Part shown: piece by piece, positions 1 through 10,370 of the stretch
How the letters are laid out: each line of letters opens with the position of its first letter
How positions within the stretch are numbered: position 1 is the first letter of the stretch
Origin: Pseudomonas sp. 10S4
GTDB lineage: Bacteria > Pseudomonadota > Gammaproteobacteria > Pseudomonadales > Pseudomonadaceae
Length of the DNA stretch: 64,000 nucleotides
Reading direction: 5' to 3'
Assembly: GCF_034344865.1 (NCBI RefSeq)
Contig: NZ_CP133774.1
Span: 4,588,001 to 4,652,000 of the forward strand
Notes under the pieces: generated by a model
What the model was told of the DNA's origin: nothing
Seen by the model: the letters and a program-made list of their open reading frames with translations, nothing else
Databases searched by the model: none
Translations under genes and position numbers: made by a program

Positions 1-937
<937 letters not shown>

Positions 938-1630
938 ATGGAAAATCCGCTGAATCTACCCGTCCAAACCGCAGCGAAAGCGGTTTTGCAGCAACTCGTC
1001 GAGCATATAACGCCAGACTCCACCGAAGCATCCATTGCTCACCTCTCCGCACAGGCACTGGCCCGATTGGGCTATCTCGACACCTGGTATTACGATTGCC
1101 CGGCCTTCGTGCTACTCGGGTCTCGCAGCTTGCTCTCGATTTCAGGGCGCGATTACCGGCCGAGCGATGAGGCTGTTGGTCTCCACAATTTAATAACGGT
1201 CGATTTGAGCCCAAAATCCGGCAATGTCTGGGGCGACTGCGCGCGTTCGTTTTATATGGAGGACGGCGTGTGCAGAGCGGTGCCCATCGGGGATGAATTC
1301 GGCAGAGGGTATGCGGTTGAGCGGCTGTTACATGAGTCGATGTGCCGTTTTACCCGGCCAGACACTACCTTTCATGAGCTGTATGAGTTCACCAATGATT
1401 CCATCATTTCGGCCGGGTTTGAGAACCTCGACTTCAGCGCGAATGTTGGGCATAGCCTGTGCGAGCGGCGGGGCGACAGGTTGTATATCGAGGCCGGGAA
1501 TGACCGGCGTTTAGGGGAGGTGGAGTGTTTTACTTTTGAACCTCATATTCGCCAGGTCGAAGGTGTCTGGGGGTTTAAGCATGAAAACGTTTATTTCTTC
1601 AATGACGTTGATTACCCGACTGAGCTTTGA
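938..1630 (+). CDS. M24-family (methionine/Xaa-Pro aminopeptidase-like) metallopeptidase
   Basis: A 230-residue pita-bread-fold protein without the N-terminal domain of prolidases. The metal ligands of family M24 appear in order: Asp in VDLSP, Asp in WGDCARSF, His in NVGHSLC, Glu in FTFEPH and Glu in FKHENV, so it is probably an active di-metal hydrolase. I chose the ATG at 938 because GGAG lies 11 bases upstream; an in-frame ATG at 896 lacks a ribosome site. It is isolated between REP elements and shows no operon partner. The substrate cannot be predicted; a creatinase-like role is possible but unsupported. Confidence 0.75.
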   Translation: MENPLNLPVQTAAKAVLQQLVEHITPDSTEASIAHLSAQALARLGYLDTWYYDCPAFVLLGSRSLLSISGRDYRPSDEAVGLHNLITVDLSPKSGNVWGDCARSFYMEDGVCRAVPIGDEFGRGYAVERLLHESMCRFTRPDTTFHELYEFTNDSIISAGFENLDFSANVGHSLCERRGDRLYIEAGNDRRLGEVECFTFEPHIRQVEGVWGFKHENVYFFNDVDYPTEL

Positions 1631-1655
1631 GTGAAAAGGCGACGGGTATTTTTAT

Positions 1656-1724
1656 TGTAGGAGCAAAGCTTGCTCGCGATGGCGATCTCACGAACGCCAT
1701 CGCCGGCAAGCCGTGCTCCTACAG
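1656..1724. repeat. REP-type palindromic element
   Basis: Imperfect inverted repeat: gtaggagcaaagcttgctcg at the left end, gccggcaagccgtgctcctac at the right, between the peptidase stop and the end of the next gene. It belongs to the same family as the copy at 786-862. Confidence 0.8.
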
Positions 1725-2101
1725 GTGCCCCCGATCCGTTCGATACCAAGCAACCGGCGAAAGCAGCAGAACCGCCAACAAAAACGCTACCTGTGAAAGA
1801 TAGAACGGCTCAAGCCATTGCTGATTCACGGCCACGTAAAACGTGTTGTGAGCGACATCTGCGATGATGATGGCCGCCGTGAGTGCGATGCCTGTCCGGG
1901 GGTTGATGAAAAGCAGCAGTGCCGCCAAAGGATCAAGAATCGTCAGTGCCCCCAGAACACCCGGCTGGCCCAATAAGCTCCATTCCCGTAGCCGTAGTCC
2001 CAGAAAAATCCATGTTGAAAATCCGCCCGCAAATGATTGGCCGTGGCGACCAAAAGACAGCAGGCGAATAACACGCGGATGGCAAATGATGCGCCAGGCA
2101 T
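1719..2101 (-). pseudogene. Small multi-span membrane protein, frameshifted
   Basis: Two overlapping frames give one hydrophobic protein of about 126 residues. The first starts at the ATG at 2101 (MPGASFAIRVLF, one membrane span). The second continues from about 1973 as GQPGVLGALTILDPLAALLL with three further spans. A one-base shift at about 1967-1990 separates them. The start lies 4 bases after the stop of the upstream AbrB-family gene, so the two are probably co-transcribed. The family was not recognised; size and topology resemble small DoxX-like proteins, but that is only a resemblance. The frameshift may be a sequence error. Confidence 0.6.
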
Positions 2102-2105
2102 GGGC

Positions 2106-3128
2106 CTACGATTCACTCTCACGCCAGCGCCGCGCCTGCACAATCACCGCCGGTGCAAAGTGCAGCACCACCATCCGCACCAGGTGATGCGTCAGGATGA
2201 ACACCACATTCAGCCCGCCACCGAACGCGACGATGGCGATGGTTTCGATGGCGCCGGGCATGTAGGCCATCCACAAGGACAACGGATCGCTGCCCAGGAC
2301 TCGTCCGGCCACGCCGGCAAATGCGGCGGCGATCAGCAGCATCAGGGCGACGGCCATCACCCCGGCGCGGCCATGGCGGATCAGTTCTGCGAAGGAGATG
2401 TCTTTGAATTTCGAGCCAATGAGCACGCCAATGATCACTGTTGCGGCATCGACGCTCCATTCCGGCATTTGGAAGTTGTGGAGATAGCCCATCTTGATAG
2501 AGGCGGCGGTGGCGACGATAGCGGTGAGCATGAACGGTGCCGGGACGCCGATGCGCAACAACAAGCGGCCGATGCCGATGCTCAGGGTGATCAACGACAG
2601 CACCGTGAGCACGGTGCTGAAGACTAGCGGGCTGCTTTCGGCAAGCGCCATGCCGGTTTGCGCGGGAATCAGAAAACTGACCAGCACAGTGATCGACAGC
2701 AGCCGCACCAGGTGCACGACGATGACTTTGCCGGACGCTCGCTCGGACTCGAGCAGATCAAACACCGCAGCGAGGGCGCCGGGGTAGACGGCCAGCAGCG
2801 AGTCCTTGAGGTTCCAGCCCGAGACCTTGAACAGCCAAAAACTGGCCATCGCAATCTGGGCGGTCAGGCACAGGAATAGGATGCCGAGGCTGGGTAACAT
2901 AGCGGCGGCAGTGTGGCTGTCCCACGCCTTGAACATCAGGCCGGTGGCGATCCCCAGCACGATTTGTATGAAGCCGAGGCCCAAGGGCAGGGTGGGGGCG
3001 AAGCGCAGGTTGCTGGCGATTAGCGAGGTGGCGAGAATCGAGCCGAGTAACAGGCCATGGGGTACGCCGAGATACTGCAGCGCGGTGCCGACACCGGTGG
3101 CGATCAGCAAACACAGTAAGGTCTTCAT
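2106..3128 (-). CDS. AbrB-family integral membrane protein (duplicated AbrB domain)
   Basis: A 340-residue protein made almost entirely of hydrophobic helices, about ten spans, in two homologous halves. It matches the AbrB family often annotated as ammonia monooxygenase or transcriptional regulator. Gly/Pro-rich stretches such as PHGLLLGSILA and GVLIGSKFKD fall at similar places in each half. The biochemical role is not established; a transporter or channel is a reasonable inference, and the regulator or monooxygenase names should not be taken literally. It is followed 4 bases later by a small membrane protein gene. Confidence 0.8.
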   Translation of the reverse strand: MKTLLCLLIATGVGTALQYLGVPHGLLLGSILATSLIASNLRFAPTLPLGLGFIQIVLGIATGLMFKAWDSHTAAAMLPSLGILFLCLTAQIAMASFWLFKVSGWNLKDSLLAVYPGALAAVFDLLESERASGKVIVVHLVRLLSITVLVSFLIPAQTGMALAESSPLVFSTVLTVLSLITLSIGIGRLLLRIGVPAPFMLTAIVATAASIKMGYLHNFQMPEWSVDAATVIIGVLIGSKFKDISFAELIRHGRAGVMAVALMLLIAAAFAGVAGRVLGSDPLSLWMAYMPGAIETIAIVAFGGGLNVVFILTHHLVRMVVLHFAPAVIVQARRWRESES

Positions 3129-3282
3129 GAGTCTTCCTTGATTCTAGTGTTACTGAATGTGTCGTCCATTTAGGCCATGCACGTTCTCCCATCTAACGGT
3201 GCGCGGGTCAAGTGGTTGAGCGCTTCTATCTCGCGATGGCCCAACGTAATCTGTCACCTCGACATTTGGAGGGAACCCAACC

Positions 3283-3762
3283 ATGCCGCTCACCTATCGC
3301 CCAGTCAGTGCTGAAGATGTACTGACGATTTGCGAATTTCCTCAAGATCCCCAAGAACTGTTTTTTATGTTCCCGACCGGCCAGTACCCGCTGACGGAGG
3401 CGCAACTGGGCGCATCGATTGCCAAGCGCTCGGACTCGACGGTGATCGAGCAGGACGGCGCCATTGTCGGGTTTGCCAACTTCTACAAGTTTGAGCGTGA
3501 CGGGATCTGTGCGATTGGCAATTTGATTGTGTCGCCCGAGGCGCGAGGGCAGGGTGTGGCGACGTTTTTGGTGGCGACGATGGAGCGGCTGGCGCTTGAG
3601 CGTCATGGGGCGCGGGAGGTGCAGTTGTCGTGTTTTAACGAGAATACCGCGGGGCTGATTTTGTATCCGAAACTTGGGTTTGTGCCGTTTGATATTGAAG
3701 AACGGGCGTCGCCGGACGGGCGTCGTGTGGCGTTGATTCATTTGAGGAAGGTTTGGGGATGA
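3283..3762 (+). CDS. GNAT-family N-acetyltransferase
   Basis: A 159-residue single-domain acetyltransferase. The acetyl-CoA pyrophosphate loop is visible as EARGQGVATFL (R/QxxGxG/A) near residue 89, after the beta-4 strand IGNLIVSP. The C-terminal LYPKLGFVPF is the usual GNAT tail. It starts at the ATG at 3283 with GGAGGG about 10 bases upstream. It stands alone, and a strong terminator follows about 90 bases after the stop. The acceptor substrate is unknown. Confidence 0.88.
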   Translation: MPLTYRPVSAEDVLTICEFPQDPQELFFMFPTGQYPLTEAQLGASIAKRSDSTVIEQDGAIVGFANFYKFERDGICAIGNLIVSPEARGQGVATFLVATMERLALERHGAREVQLSCFNENTAGLILYPKLGFVPFDIEERASPDGRRVALIHLRKVWG

Positions 3763-3798
3763 ATGTTTTCAGGGCTTGAATGTGCGGTGAGTTTTAGG

Positions 3799-3834
3799 AC
3801 CTCTTCGCGGGCAAGCCTCGCTCCTACGGGGGGA
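3799..3834. repeat. REP-type half element
   Basis: Single REP arm: cctcttcgcgggcaagcctc followed by gctcctacgggg. Located between the GNAT stop and the terminator. Confidence 0.65.
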
Positions 3835-3845
3835 CGGGGTGATCA

Positions 3846-3890
3846 ACAAAAAAGCCCCGATGCCTTTTATGGGATCGGGGCTTTTGTTAG
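3846..3890. terminator. Bidirectional intrinsic terminator
   Basis: The stem GCCCCGAT (3854-3861) pairs with ATCGGGGC (3874-3881). A T-run follows on the plus strand and an A-run precedes it. It fits between the convergent GNAT gene and the ABC ATPase gene and can stop both. Confidence 0.88.
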
Positions 3891-3896
3891 TGGGCT

Positions 3897-5222
3897 TTAA
3901 ACGCTGCCTTCCACGTCTTCGAGGCTGAATGTCTCGGTGTGGTCGTCGTAGGAGAAGATCTCCGCGTAGCGGCCCCAGGTAATCACGCTTTCCAGGGTTT
4001 TTTCGACGAACGCATCGGTCAGCGAATCTTCCAGTTCCTGCTCAAAACGCACTCGCGGCGCGCGGTGGCCGTTGCGTTCCTGCAAGACCTGGCGGATGCG
4101 GGCCGCCAGTGGCACGTGTTTGACCAGGTGTTCGGCGAACAGGGTTTTGCGCTCTTGGGTGCCGTAGTCGGCAAAGAGTTTGCCGGCCTCGGTCAGGGTG
4201 ATGTCGGCGCCTTTGAGTTCGGCGAAGCCCAGGTGTTCGAGCATTTCCGCGACCGGGAACAGGTCGTCCACTTCCAGCAAGCGCCGTTCGGCGACGTCGG
4301 GCAGGCCGGCTTCGCCGTTATAGGGCTCGGCCGCCAGGGTTTCGATCAGGCCGGCAATCAAGTTGGTAGAGACTTCTGGCAGCGGGCTGCCCATTTTCAG
4401 TTCGGATTTGCCTGTGCTCGTGGCGTCTGCGCTGCGGCGGTCGGTCATCAGGGCATAGATGTCGTCGACCATTTGCCGAAAGGTCGGGTCCAGTCGGTTG
4501 CGTGGGTGCTCGAACGGTACTTTGATCTCGGCGACCACGCGCCCTGGGTTAGAGGACAGCACCAGGATGCGGTCGCACATCAACACCGCTTCTTCGATGT
4601 TGTGGGTCACGATCAGAATGGATTTGATCGGCAGTTGTTTACCGCTCCACAAGTCCAGCAGGTCGGTACGCAGGGTTTCGGCGGTCAATACGTCGAGGGC
4701 GGAGAAGGGCTCGTCCATCAACAGCAGCGTCGGGTTGACCACCAGGCCGCGGGCGAAGCCGACCCGTTGGCGCATGCCGCCGGACAATTCCCGAGGGTAA
4801 GCGTTTTCGAAACCATCGAGGCCGATCAAGTCGATCGCCGCCAGTGCGCGTTTGCGCGCTTCCTTGCGTTCGACCTGTAGCGCCTGCAACCCGGCCTCTA
4901 CGTTCTCGAGCACGGTCAGCCAAGGGAACAGCGCAAAGGTCTGGAAGACCATGGCCACGCCTTCCGCCGGCCCGTTGAGCAAGTGGCCGTTGTAGCGGAC
5001 TTCGCCCGATGTCGGTGGGATCAGGCCGGCAATGATGCGCAGCAACGTGGACTTGCCCGAGCCGGAGCGGCCCAGCATGCCGACGATCTCGCCTTCACGC
5101 AGCGTCAGGTCGACATTGGTGAGTACTTGCAACTCGTCCTTGCCCTTGCCAAACGCCCGGCTCACGTTGTTCAACGAGTAGATTTCGGGGGATGCCTGTG
5201 TGTGTTCGGTGTAGGTATTCAT
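3897..5222 (-). CDS. ABC transporter ATPase with C-terminal AAA-associated domain (nitrate/sulfonate/taurine type)
   Basis: ATP-binding subunit of an importer, 441 residues against about 260 for the simple family. Walker A is GRSGSGKST (residues 51-59), the signature is LSGGMRQR, Walker B is LLLMDEP and the switch His lies in VTHNIEEA. After about residue 285 comes a second, mostly helical domain of the AAA-associated C-terminal type, a known extension in this subgroup. The gene starts 15 bases after the end of the fused permease gene, so the two form one operon. No periplasmic binding protein lies nearby; the substrate is undetermined (nitrate, sulfonate, taurine or a related anion). Confidence 0.9.
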   Translation of the reverse strand: MNTYTEHTQASPEIYSLNNVSRAFGKGKDELQVLTNVDLTLREGEIVGMLGRSGSGKSTLLRIIAGLIPPTSGEVRYNGHLLNGPAEGVAMVFQTFALFPWLTVLENVEAGLQALQVERKEARKRALAAIDLIGLDGFENAYPRELSGGMRQRVGFARGLVVNPTLLLMDEPFSALDVLTAETLRTDLLDLWSGKQLPIKSILIVTHNIEEAVLMCDRILVLSSNPGRVVAEIKVPFEHPRNRLDPTFRQMVDDIYALMTDRRSADATSTGKSELKMGSPLPEVSTNLIAGLIETLAAEPYNGEAGLPDVAERRLLEVDDLFPVAEMLEHLGFAELKGADITLTEAGKLFADYGTQERKTLFAEHLVKHVPLAARIRQVLQERNGHRAPRVRFEQELEDSLTDAFVEKTLESVITWGRYAEIFSYDDHTETFSLEDVEGSV

Positions 5223-5236
5223 GACATCGAATCCCG

Positions 5237-6979
5237 TTAATTGAGACGGAGTTTGTTTTCAGCAATGGCGTACATCGGTCGCCATACCACGCGATTGAAG
5301 GCCACCACAAAGAGCGACATCACCACCACGCCGAGGGTGATTTTCGGGAAGTCACCGGCGGCCGTGTTTTCGGCGATGTAAGCGCCCAAACCGTGGGCTA
5401 CCACCTTGTCCTGTCCCCATGAAACGAATTCGGAAACGATACTGGCGTTCCACGCGCCGCCAGACGCGGTGATCGCCCCGGTCACGTAATACGGGAAGAT
5501 GCCCGGCAACATGATCTTGCGCCACCACAGCCAGCCGCGAATGCGGAAGTTCGCCGCCGCCTCGCGGAAGTCGTTCGGGAACGCGCTGGCGCCGGCAATC
5601 ACGTTGAACAAGATGTACCACTGCGTCCCGAGCACGATCAGCGGGCTCAGCCAGATGTCCGGGTTCAACTGGTAACGCAGAATCACGATGACAAACACCG
5701 GGAACAGCAGGTTGGCGGGGAAGGCCGCGAGGAACTGCGCCAGCGGCTGGATTTTCTCGGCCAAGTGCGGGCGTAAACCGATCATCACCCCCAGCGGCAC
5801 CCAAATCAGCGAGGCCACGGCGATCAACAGCACCACTCGCACCAGGGTAATCAGCCCCATGACGAGCACGTGCCCGACCTCGCCAAGTGTCACTTCGCTG
5901 CTCATATAGAGGCCGATGTGGTACAGCGTGTAAAGGGTCAACACGGCAATCAGCGTGCCCCACACCCAATCGATCAGCCGTGAAGTGGCCGGGTTGACTG
6001 GCGTGGTGGTGCGGTTTGTGCGCGGCAAGCTGAAGCGGCGGTTGCCGATTCGGCCGACGGTGCGGGTGATCGGGCGCAAGATGCGCTGGACCATGCGGGT
6101 GCGCTGGATCAGTTTCAACACCCAGGACTCCGGCGCGCCGGCCTGGGAGGCGGTGTTTTCCATGCGGAACTTGTCGGCCCAGGCTACCAGCGGGCGGAAC
6201 AGGAATTGGTCGTAGATCAAGATCACTGCGATCATCGCCAGGATGACGTAGCCCACGGCATGCAGGTCTTGCTGCTGGATGGCGACGGCCAGGTACGAAC
6301 CCACGCCCGGCAGCATGACGGTCTTGTCACCAACAGTGATGGCTTCGGAAGCCACCACGAAGAACCAGCCGCCGGACATGCTCATCATCATGTTCCAGAC
6401 CAATCCCGGGATGGCGAACGGCACGTCGAGCTTCCAGAACCTCTGCCAGCCGGATAGCTGGAGGTTGCTGGACACTTCTTCCAGGTCACGGGGCAGCATG
6501 CGCAGTGACTGGTAGAAGCTGAACGTCATGTTCCAGGCCTGACTGGTGAAGATGGCAAAAATGGCGGCGAACTCAGCGCCGAGCACTCGCCCTGGAAACA
6601 ACAGCAGGAAAAACGTCACCGTGAACGAGATGTAGCCCAGCACCGGTACCGATTGCAGGATGTCCAGCACCGGCACCAGCAATTTCTCGGCGCGCCGGCT
6701 TTTGGCCGCCAGGGTTCCGTACAGCAGGGTAAAGACCAGGGAGGCAGCCATCGCTGCGAGCATGCGCAGGGTGGTGCGCATCGCATACTCGGGCAGGCTG
6801 GATGGGTCGAGTGAGATGACTTCACCTTGCAAGGTGGACATCGGCGCCCAGGTTTCCCGTGCGGCTATCGAGAAAAATAGCAAGAAGCCAATCACCAGCG
6901 GCAAAGCGACCAGGTCCCAGCGGTTGGGCAGTAGTCGCAGCGTCGTGGCCGGGATGTAGTGGCGCAATACCTTGTTCAT
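5237..6979 (-). CDS. Fused double ABC transporter permease (BPD-type)
   Basis: About 580 residues holding two complete binding-protein-dependent permease domains in one chain, where most importers use two copies of a single-domain permease. Each half has an EAA loop: EVSSNLQLSGWQRFWKLDVP in the first and EAAANFRIRGWLWWRKIMLP in the second. I chose the ATG at 6979 (MNKVLRHYIP), preceded by TTGGAA; an ATG 31 codons upstream gives a non-membrane extension. The two-permease chain, together with the ATPase and its extra domain, makes a two-gene importer that must borrow a binding protein from elsewhere or work without one. Confidence 0.9.
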   Translation of the reverse strand: MNKVLRHYIPATTLRLLPNRWDLVALPLVIGFLLFFSIAARETWAPMSTLQGEVISLDPSSLPEYAMRTTLRMLAAMAASLVFTLLYGTLAAKSRRAEKLLVPVLDILQSVPVLGYISFTVTFFLLLFPGRVLGAEFAAIFAIFTSQAWNMTFSFYQSLRMLPRDLEEVSSNLQLSGWQRFWKLDVPFAIPGLVWNMMMSMSGGWFFVVASEAITVGDKTVMLPGVGSYLAVAIQQQDLHAVGYVILAMIAVILIYDQFLFRPLVAWADKFRMENTASQAGAPESWVLKLIQRTRMVQRILRPITRTVGRIGNRRFSLPRTNRTTTPVNPATSRLIDWVWGTLIAVLTLYTLYHIGLYMSSEVTLGEVGHVLVMGLITLVRVVLLIAVASLIWVPLGVMIGLRPHLAEKIQPLAQFLAAFPANLLFPVFVIVILRYQLNPDIWLSPLIVLGTQWYILFNVIAGASAFPNDFREAAANFRIRGWLWWRKIMLPGIFPYYVTGAITASGGAWNASIVSEFVSWGQDKVVAHGLGAYIAENTAAGDFPKITLGVVVMSLFVVAFNRVVWRPMYAIAENKLRLN

Positions 6980-7477
6980 ATTCAGTGATTCCAACAGCGA
7001 TCTGAGTGGAAGGGCAGGACCACAAGTCAGTACTTTCTTGAGCGCGCGCGTCTGAACCACAACACGGCACACCCTTGAGGGTTGGCAAAGAGCAGAGTGA
7101 GGTCACGCAAACGGACGCTGAAGGCACCAGCCCAAACGCCACGTTGAACTCATCAGGCAACAGGGCGTGGGACTTTCGTGAGCTTAGCTTCTGTCTGCAT
7201 GACCCACCGAGAATGGGCAGGGTCCATGGCCGGACGCTCCTTTGGCAGGTTGGGCATTGGGGGGCCTGATTGAGGCCATCGGGCCAGCAATTGCGGGGTT
7301 CATCGACGCTGGCGTCGATGCACCGCTACGCTGGCGCGGATTATACGTTTCCAATTGTTACAAAAACATAAATTACCTGTCATGTTTACGTATTAAAACC
7401 ATCGAAAAGCGACTAGCGGTGGTGCGTAAGTTGGGGCTGTGGGGGTTGTTCGGGCCTCTAGCGGGCGAGCCTTGCTT
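6980..7477. other. Intergenic region upstream of the ABC permease, with a perfect 8-4-8 palindrome
   Basis: About 500 bases with no supported gene. At 7301-7320 lies a perfect hairpin, CATCGACG CTGG CGTCGATG, followed by the AT-richer stretch gattatacg. It sits where the permease promoter is expected and could be an operator. A degenerate REP arm lies at about 7455-7490 near the end of the GGDEF/EAL gene. Confidence 0.5.
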
Positions 7478-10064
7478 CTACAAGGGGAGGTGTCGTTCAG
7501 GGAATGGAGGGCGGGATTCGCTCAGGAGTTTGCTGAATGCCTGTTTGTCGATCGGGCGGCTCATAAAGAAGCCTTGCACCTCGTGACATTGATCTGCGCC
7601 CAGAATGTTGAGTTGCTCTTCGGTTTCGACCCCTTCGGCGGTCACGGTCAGACCCATGGCCTTGCCCAGTCCGATGATCGCCTGAACCACCGCGCGGTCG
7701 TTGCCGCCGCTGCTCATCGAGGCGATGAAGCGTTTGTCGATCTTGATCCCGTCGAACGGGTAGGCACGCAGGTAGCCGAGTGAGGAATAACCGGTCCCGA
7801 AGTCGTCCATGTTCAGGCGCACGCCCAGTTCCTTGAGCGCGTTCATGGTGGTGAGGGCGCCGTCGATGTCGTTGAGCATCACGTTTTCGGTAATCTCCAG
7901 TTCCAGGCGACTGGCCGGGAAGCGCGTTTCGACCAGCACCTCGCGGACATCCTCGACCACGTCACTGCGGGCGAATTGTGCCGGGGAAAGGTTGACCGAT
8001 AACAGTAAGTGGGCCGGCCAGGTCAGGGCGGTTTCGCAGGCTTCGCGTAAAACCCAGCGGCCCAGCGGCACGATCAGGTCGGTTTGCTCGGCCAAGGGAA
8101 TGAACACTCCGGCCCGAGCAGGCCTTCGAGGTCGGATGCTGCCAGCGAACCAGCGCTTCAACCGAGACAATTTCCTTGCCGTCGACTTTGTAGCGCGGCT
8201 GGTAATGCAGTACAAACTGCTGGTTCTGCACCGCCAGGCGCAGATCGTCTTCCAGTTGGCGACGCTGTTGAATCTGGTCGTTCATGTGCGCTTCGAAATA
8301 GCACCAGGTGTTTTTACCGTCGGACTTGGCCTTGTACAGCGCGATGTCGGCGCAGCGGATCAATTCGCCGGGCAGGTAACCCTGGCGGCGGCTGAGGGCT
8401 ATGCCGATGCTGGCGCCGATATGCAGCGCATGGTTTTCATAAGGGATGGGCCGGTGCAGGCTGGCGATAAGTCGGGTACAGAATTTGTCGATTTCGCTGT
8501 GGCTGTCCATGCCGTGCAGCACCACGACAAATTCATCACCGCCCAGCCTGGCCACGATGTCATGGTCGCGGGTGCATTCACGCAAACGGGCGCCGACCTC
8601 CTGCAACACCGCATCGCCGGCAGGGTGGCCGAGGGAGTCATTGATGGGCTTGAAGTTGTCCAGATCCAGCATCAATAACGTCAGCGGCGCCGAGTACTCT
8701 TTGAGCAGCAACGCCTCGTCAAGGTAGCGCGCAAGCTTGTTGCGGTTGGGCAAACCGGTCAGCGCATCGTGCATCGACAGATGCTGGATTTGCGCGTGGG
8801 CGGCGACTTCATCGGTGATGTCGCTGGCGGTGCCCCGATAGCCAATGACGGCGTGGTGGTCGAAAATCGGCCGGGCAGATACGCGGCAGTAGCGTTGTTG
8901 TCCGGTGTGATCGCGGTAGGTACAACGCAGGTCGCTGACATCGGCTTGCTCGGTCAGTTTGTTCAACCAGAGTGCCAGGGGCGTGGTGTCGCAATACAGC
9001 AGTTGCTCGATGTTTTGGCCCACCCATTGCTGATTGGAGAACCCAGTCACTTCACTGAATCGCCCGGACAGGTAGGTGATGGACTGGCGTTGATCAATTT
9101 CCCAGATCCAGTCCGACGCCGCTTCCGCCACTGCACGAAAGCGCTCTTCGCTGGCTTCCAGCGCCTGGTTGGCGGCTTGCAACTCCTCATAACTGGTGTC
9201 GACATACCGCGAGGAGCGCAACGCATAGCGAAAGAAATAGGCGGTCAGCAACATCAGCACCGTCAATGTCCCTGCCAGCGGCGGCAGTAATGACCACAAT
9301 AAATGCTGCCCGGGCTTTTCGAGTTTGGCGATCAGGCTATAACCGGTGCTATCCAGGGGGACCTGCGGCAGGTTTTTAGCGATGCTGGCATCGGCGGCGA
9401 GGCTCAACTCCTCCAAGCCATAACTGACGCCCAGGCTATGCAGTTTGGTCGCGGCCAGTTGATCGACGAACACCAGCAGCGAGGTGCTTTTGGGGTCCGC
9501 TATCGTGCGGTCGTCATTGGGTATGACCGCCGAAGCGGTCAGCAGCGCCGGCCGACCCTCGAACATCGTGTACAGGCTCATCGGTTTGGTCAGGTCGGCC
9601 TGGCCCTGAACCTGATCGATCAGCGTCGCGGCAGACGCGGTCAGGTAACTGGAAAAATCACCCTGGACCAACTGCCCCCGAATCACCGCGTACTTGGTGC
9701 GCTCCCGATCAACGACAAATACGCCTTCGTAGCCATCGTTGGTGAACAGCGTTTTCCCGATATTTTGCTGGGTATAGGCCCAATCGGTGTCCACTTGGCC
9801 ATTCAAATGCTCATAGGCGGACGTCCAGTAGGCATAACTGGTGATGTAGTTTTTTGATGCGGTGACGCGGTTTTCCAGCGCGCGTTCGGTGTAGAACCGG
9901 GTATCGCTGAGGTCTTCGGCGTCGAGGCCGGCGGCGATGCTGAACAGCGTGCCGAGCGCGATACCGACCCCAGCGATAAACACAATGCCCATTGCAAACG
10001 CCAGGCGCCGTGTCACCGAGCTTTGGCGGGTATGGGCCGGGGCCGCATAGGCTGAAAGGTCCAT
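7478..10064 (-). pseudogene. Membrane sensor diguanylate cyclase/phosphodiesterase (CHASE4-like, PAS, GGDEF, EAL), frameshifted in EAL
   Basis: Predicted c-di-GMP enzyme. Spans at residues 21-43 and 260-280 enclose a roughly 215-residue periplasmic sensor resembling CHASE4. A PAS domain (305-420) follows, then GGDEF with intact RLGGDEF (508-512) and an RxxD inhibitory site (R499, D502), then EAL with EALVRW at 636. Near 8115-8135 the frame is lost just after EALVRWQHP; two missing G bases in short G runs explain it. The second frame continues VFIPLAEQTDLIVPLG, with DDFGTGYSSL and the end of EAL. All motifs of both enzymes are present, so the gene is probably intact in the organism. It stands alone. 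Confidence 0.85.
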
Positions 10065-10235
10065 TGACTCGTCCTTGATCCATTCTCACAGCGTCTGGGC
10101 AACCTGAACTGTTGCATTGCTCAGGCTGGCCAGCGATTCAGTCATCCGCGATCGTCGGTGATGAATCTATTGGCGAGAGTATAGGCAGCGTGGACCAGAA
10201 CGCCGGGCCATCCCTGGATTTGCGGTGTTTGTTCG

Positions 10236-10342
10236 GGCCTCTTCGCGAGCAAGCCCGCTCCCACCGGGGTTTTTTGTTGTACACAAATGAGTGTTCCAAC
10301 ACAGATCCCCTGTGGGAGCGGGCTTGCTCGCGAAGACGTCAG
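10236..10342. repeat. Inverted pair of REP elements
   Basis: cgcgagcaagcccgctccca on one side and tgggagcgggcttgctcgcg on the other, about 60 bases apart. It lies between the divergent starts and ends of the cyclase and decarboxylase genes. Confidence 0.85.
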
Positions 10343-10370
10343 CCCAAACACCACACTTTCCAGATCCTCA

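Noticed and set aside
2037..2627. 196-codon plus-strand frame opposite the AbrB-family gene
   Set aside because: His/Gln/Asp-rich shadow of a membrane protein; no start signal.
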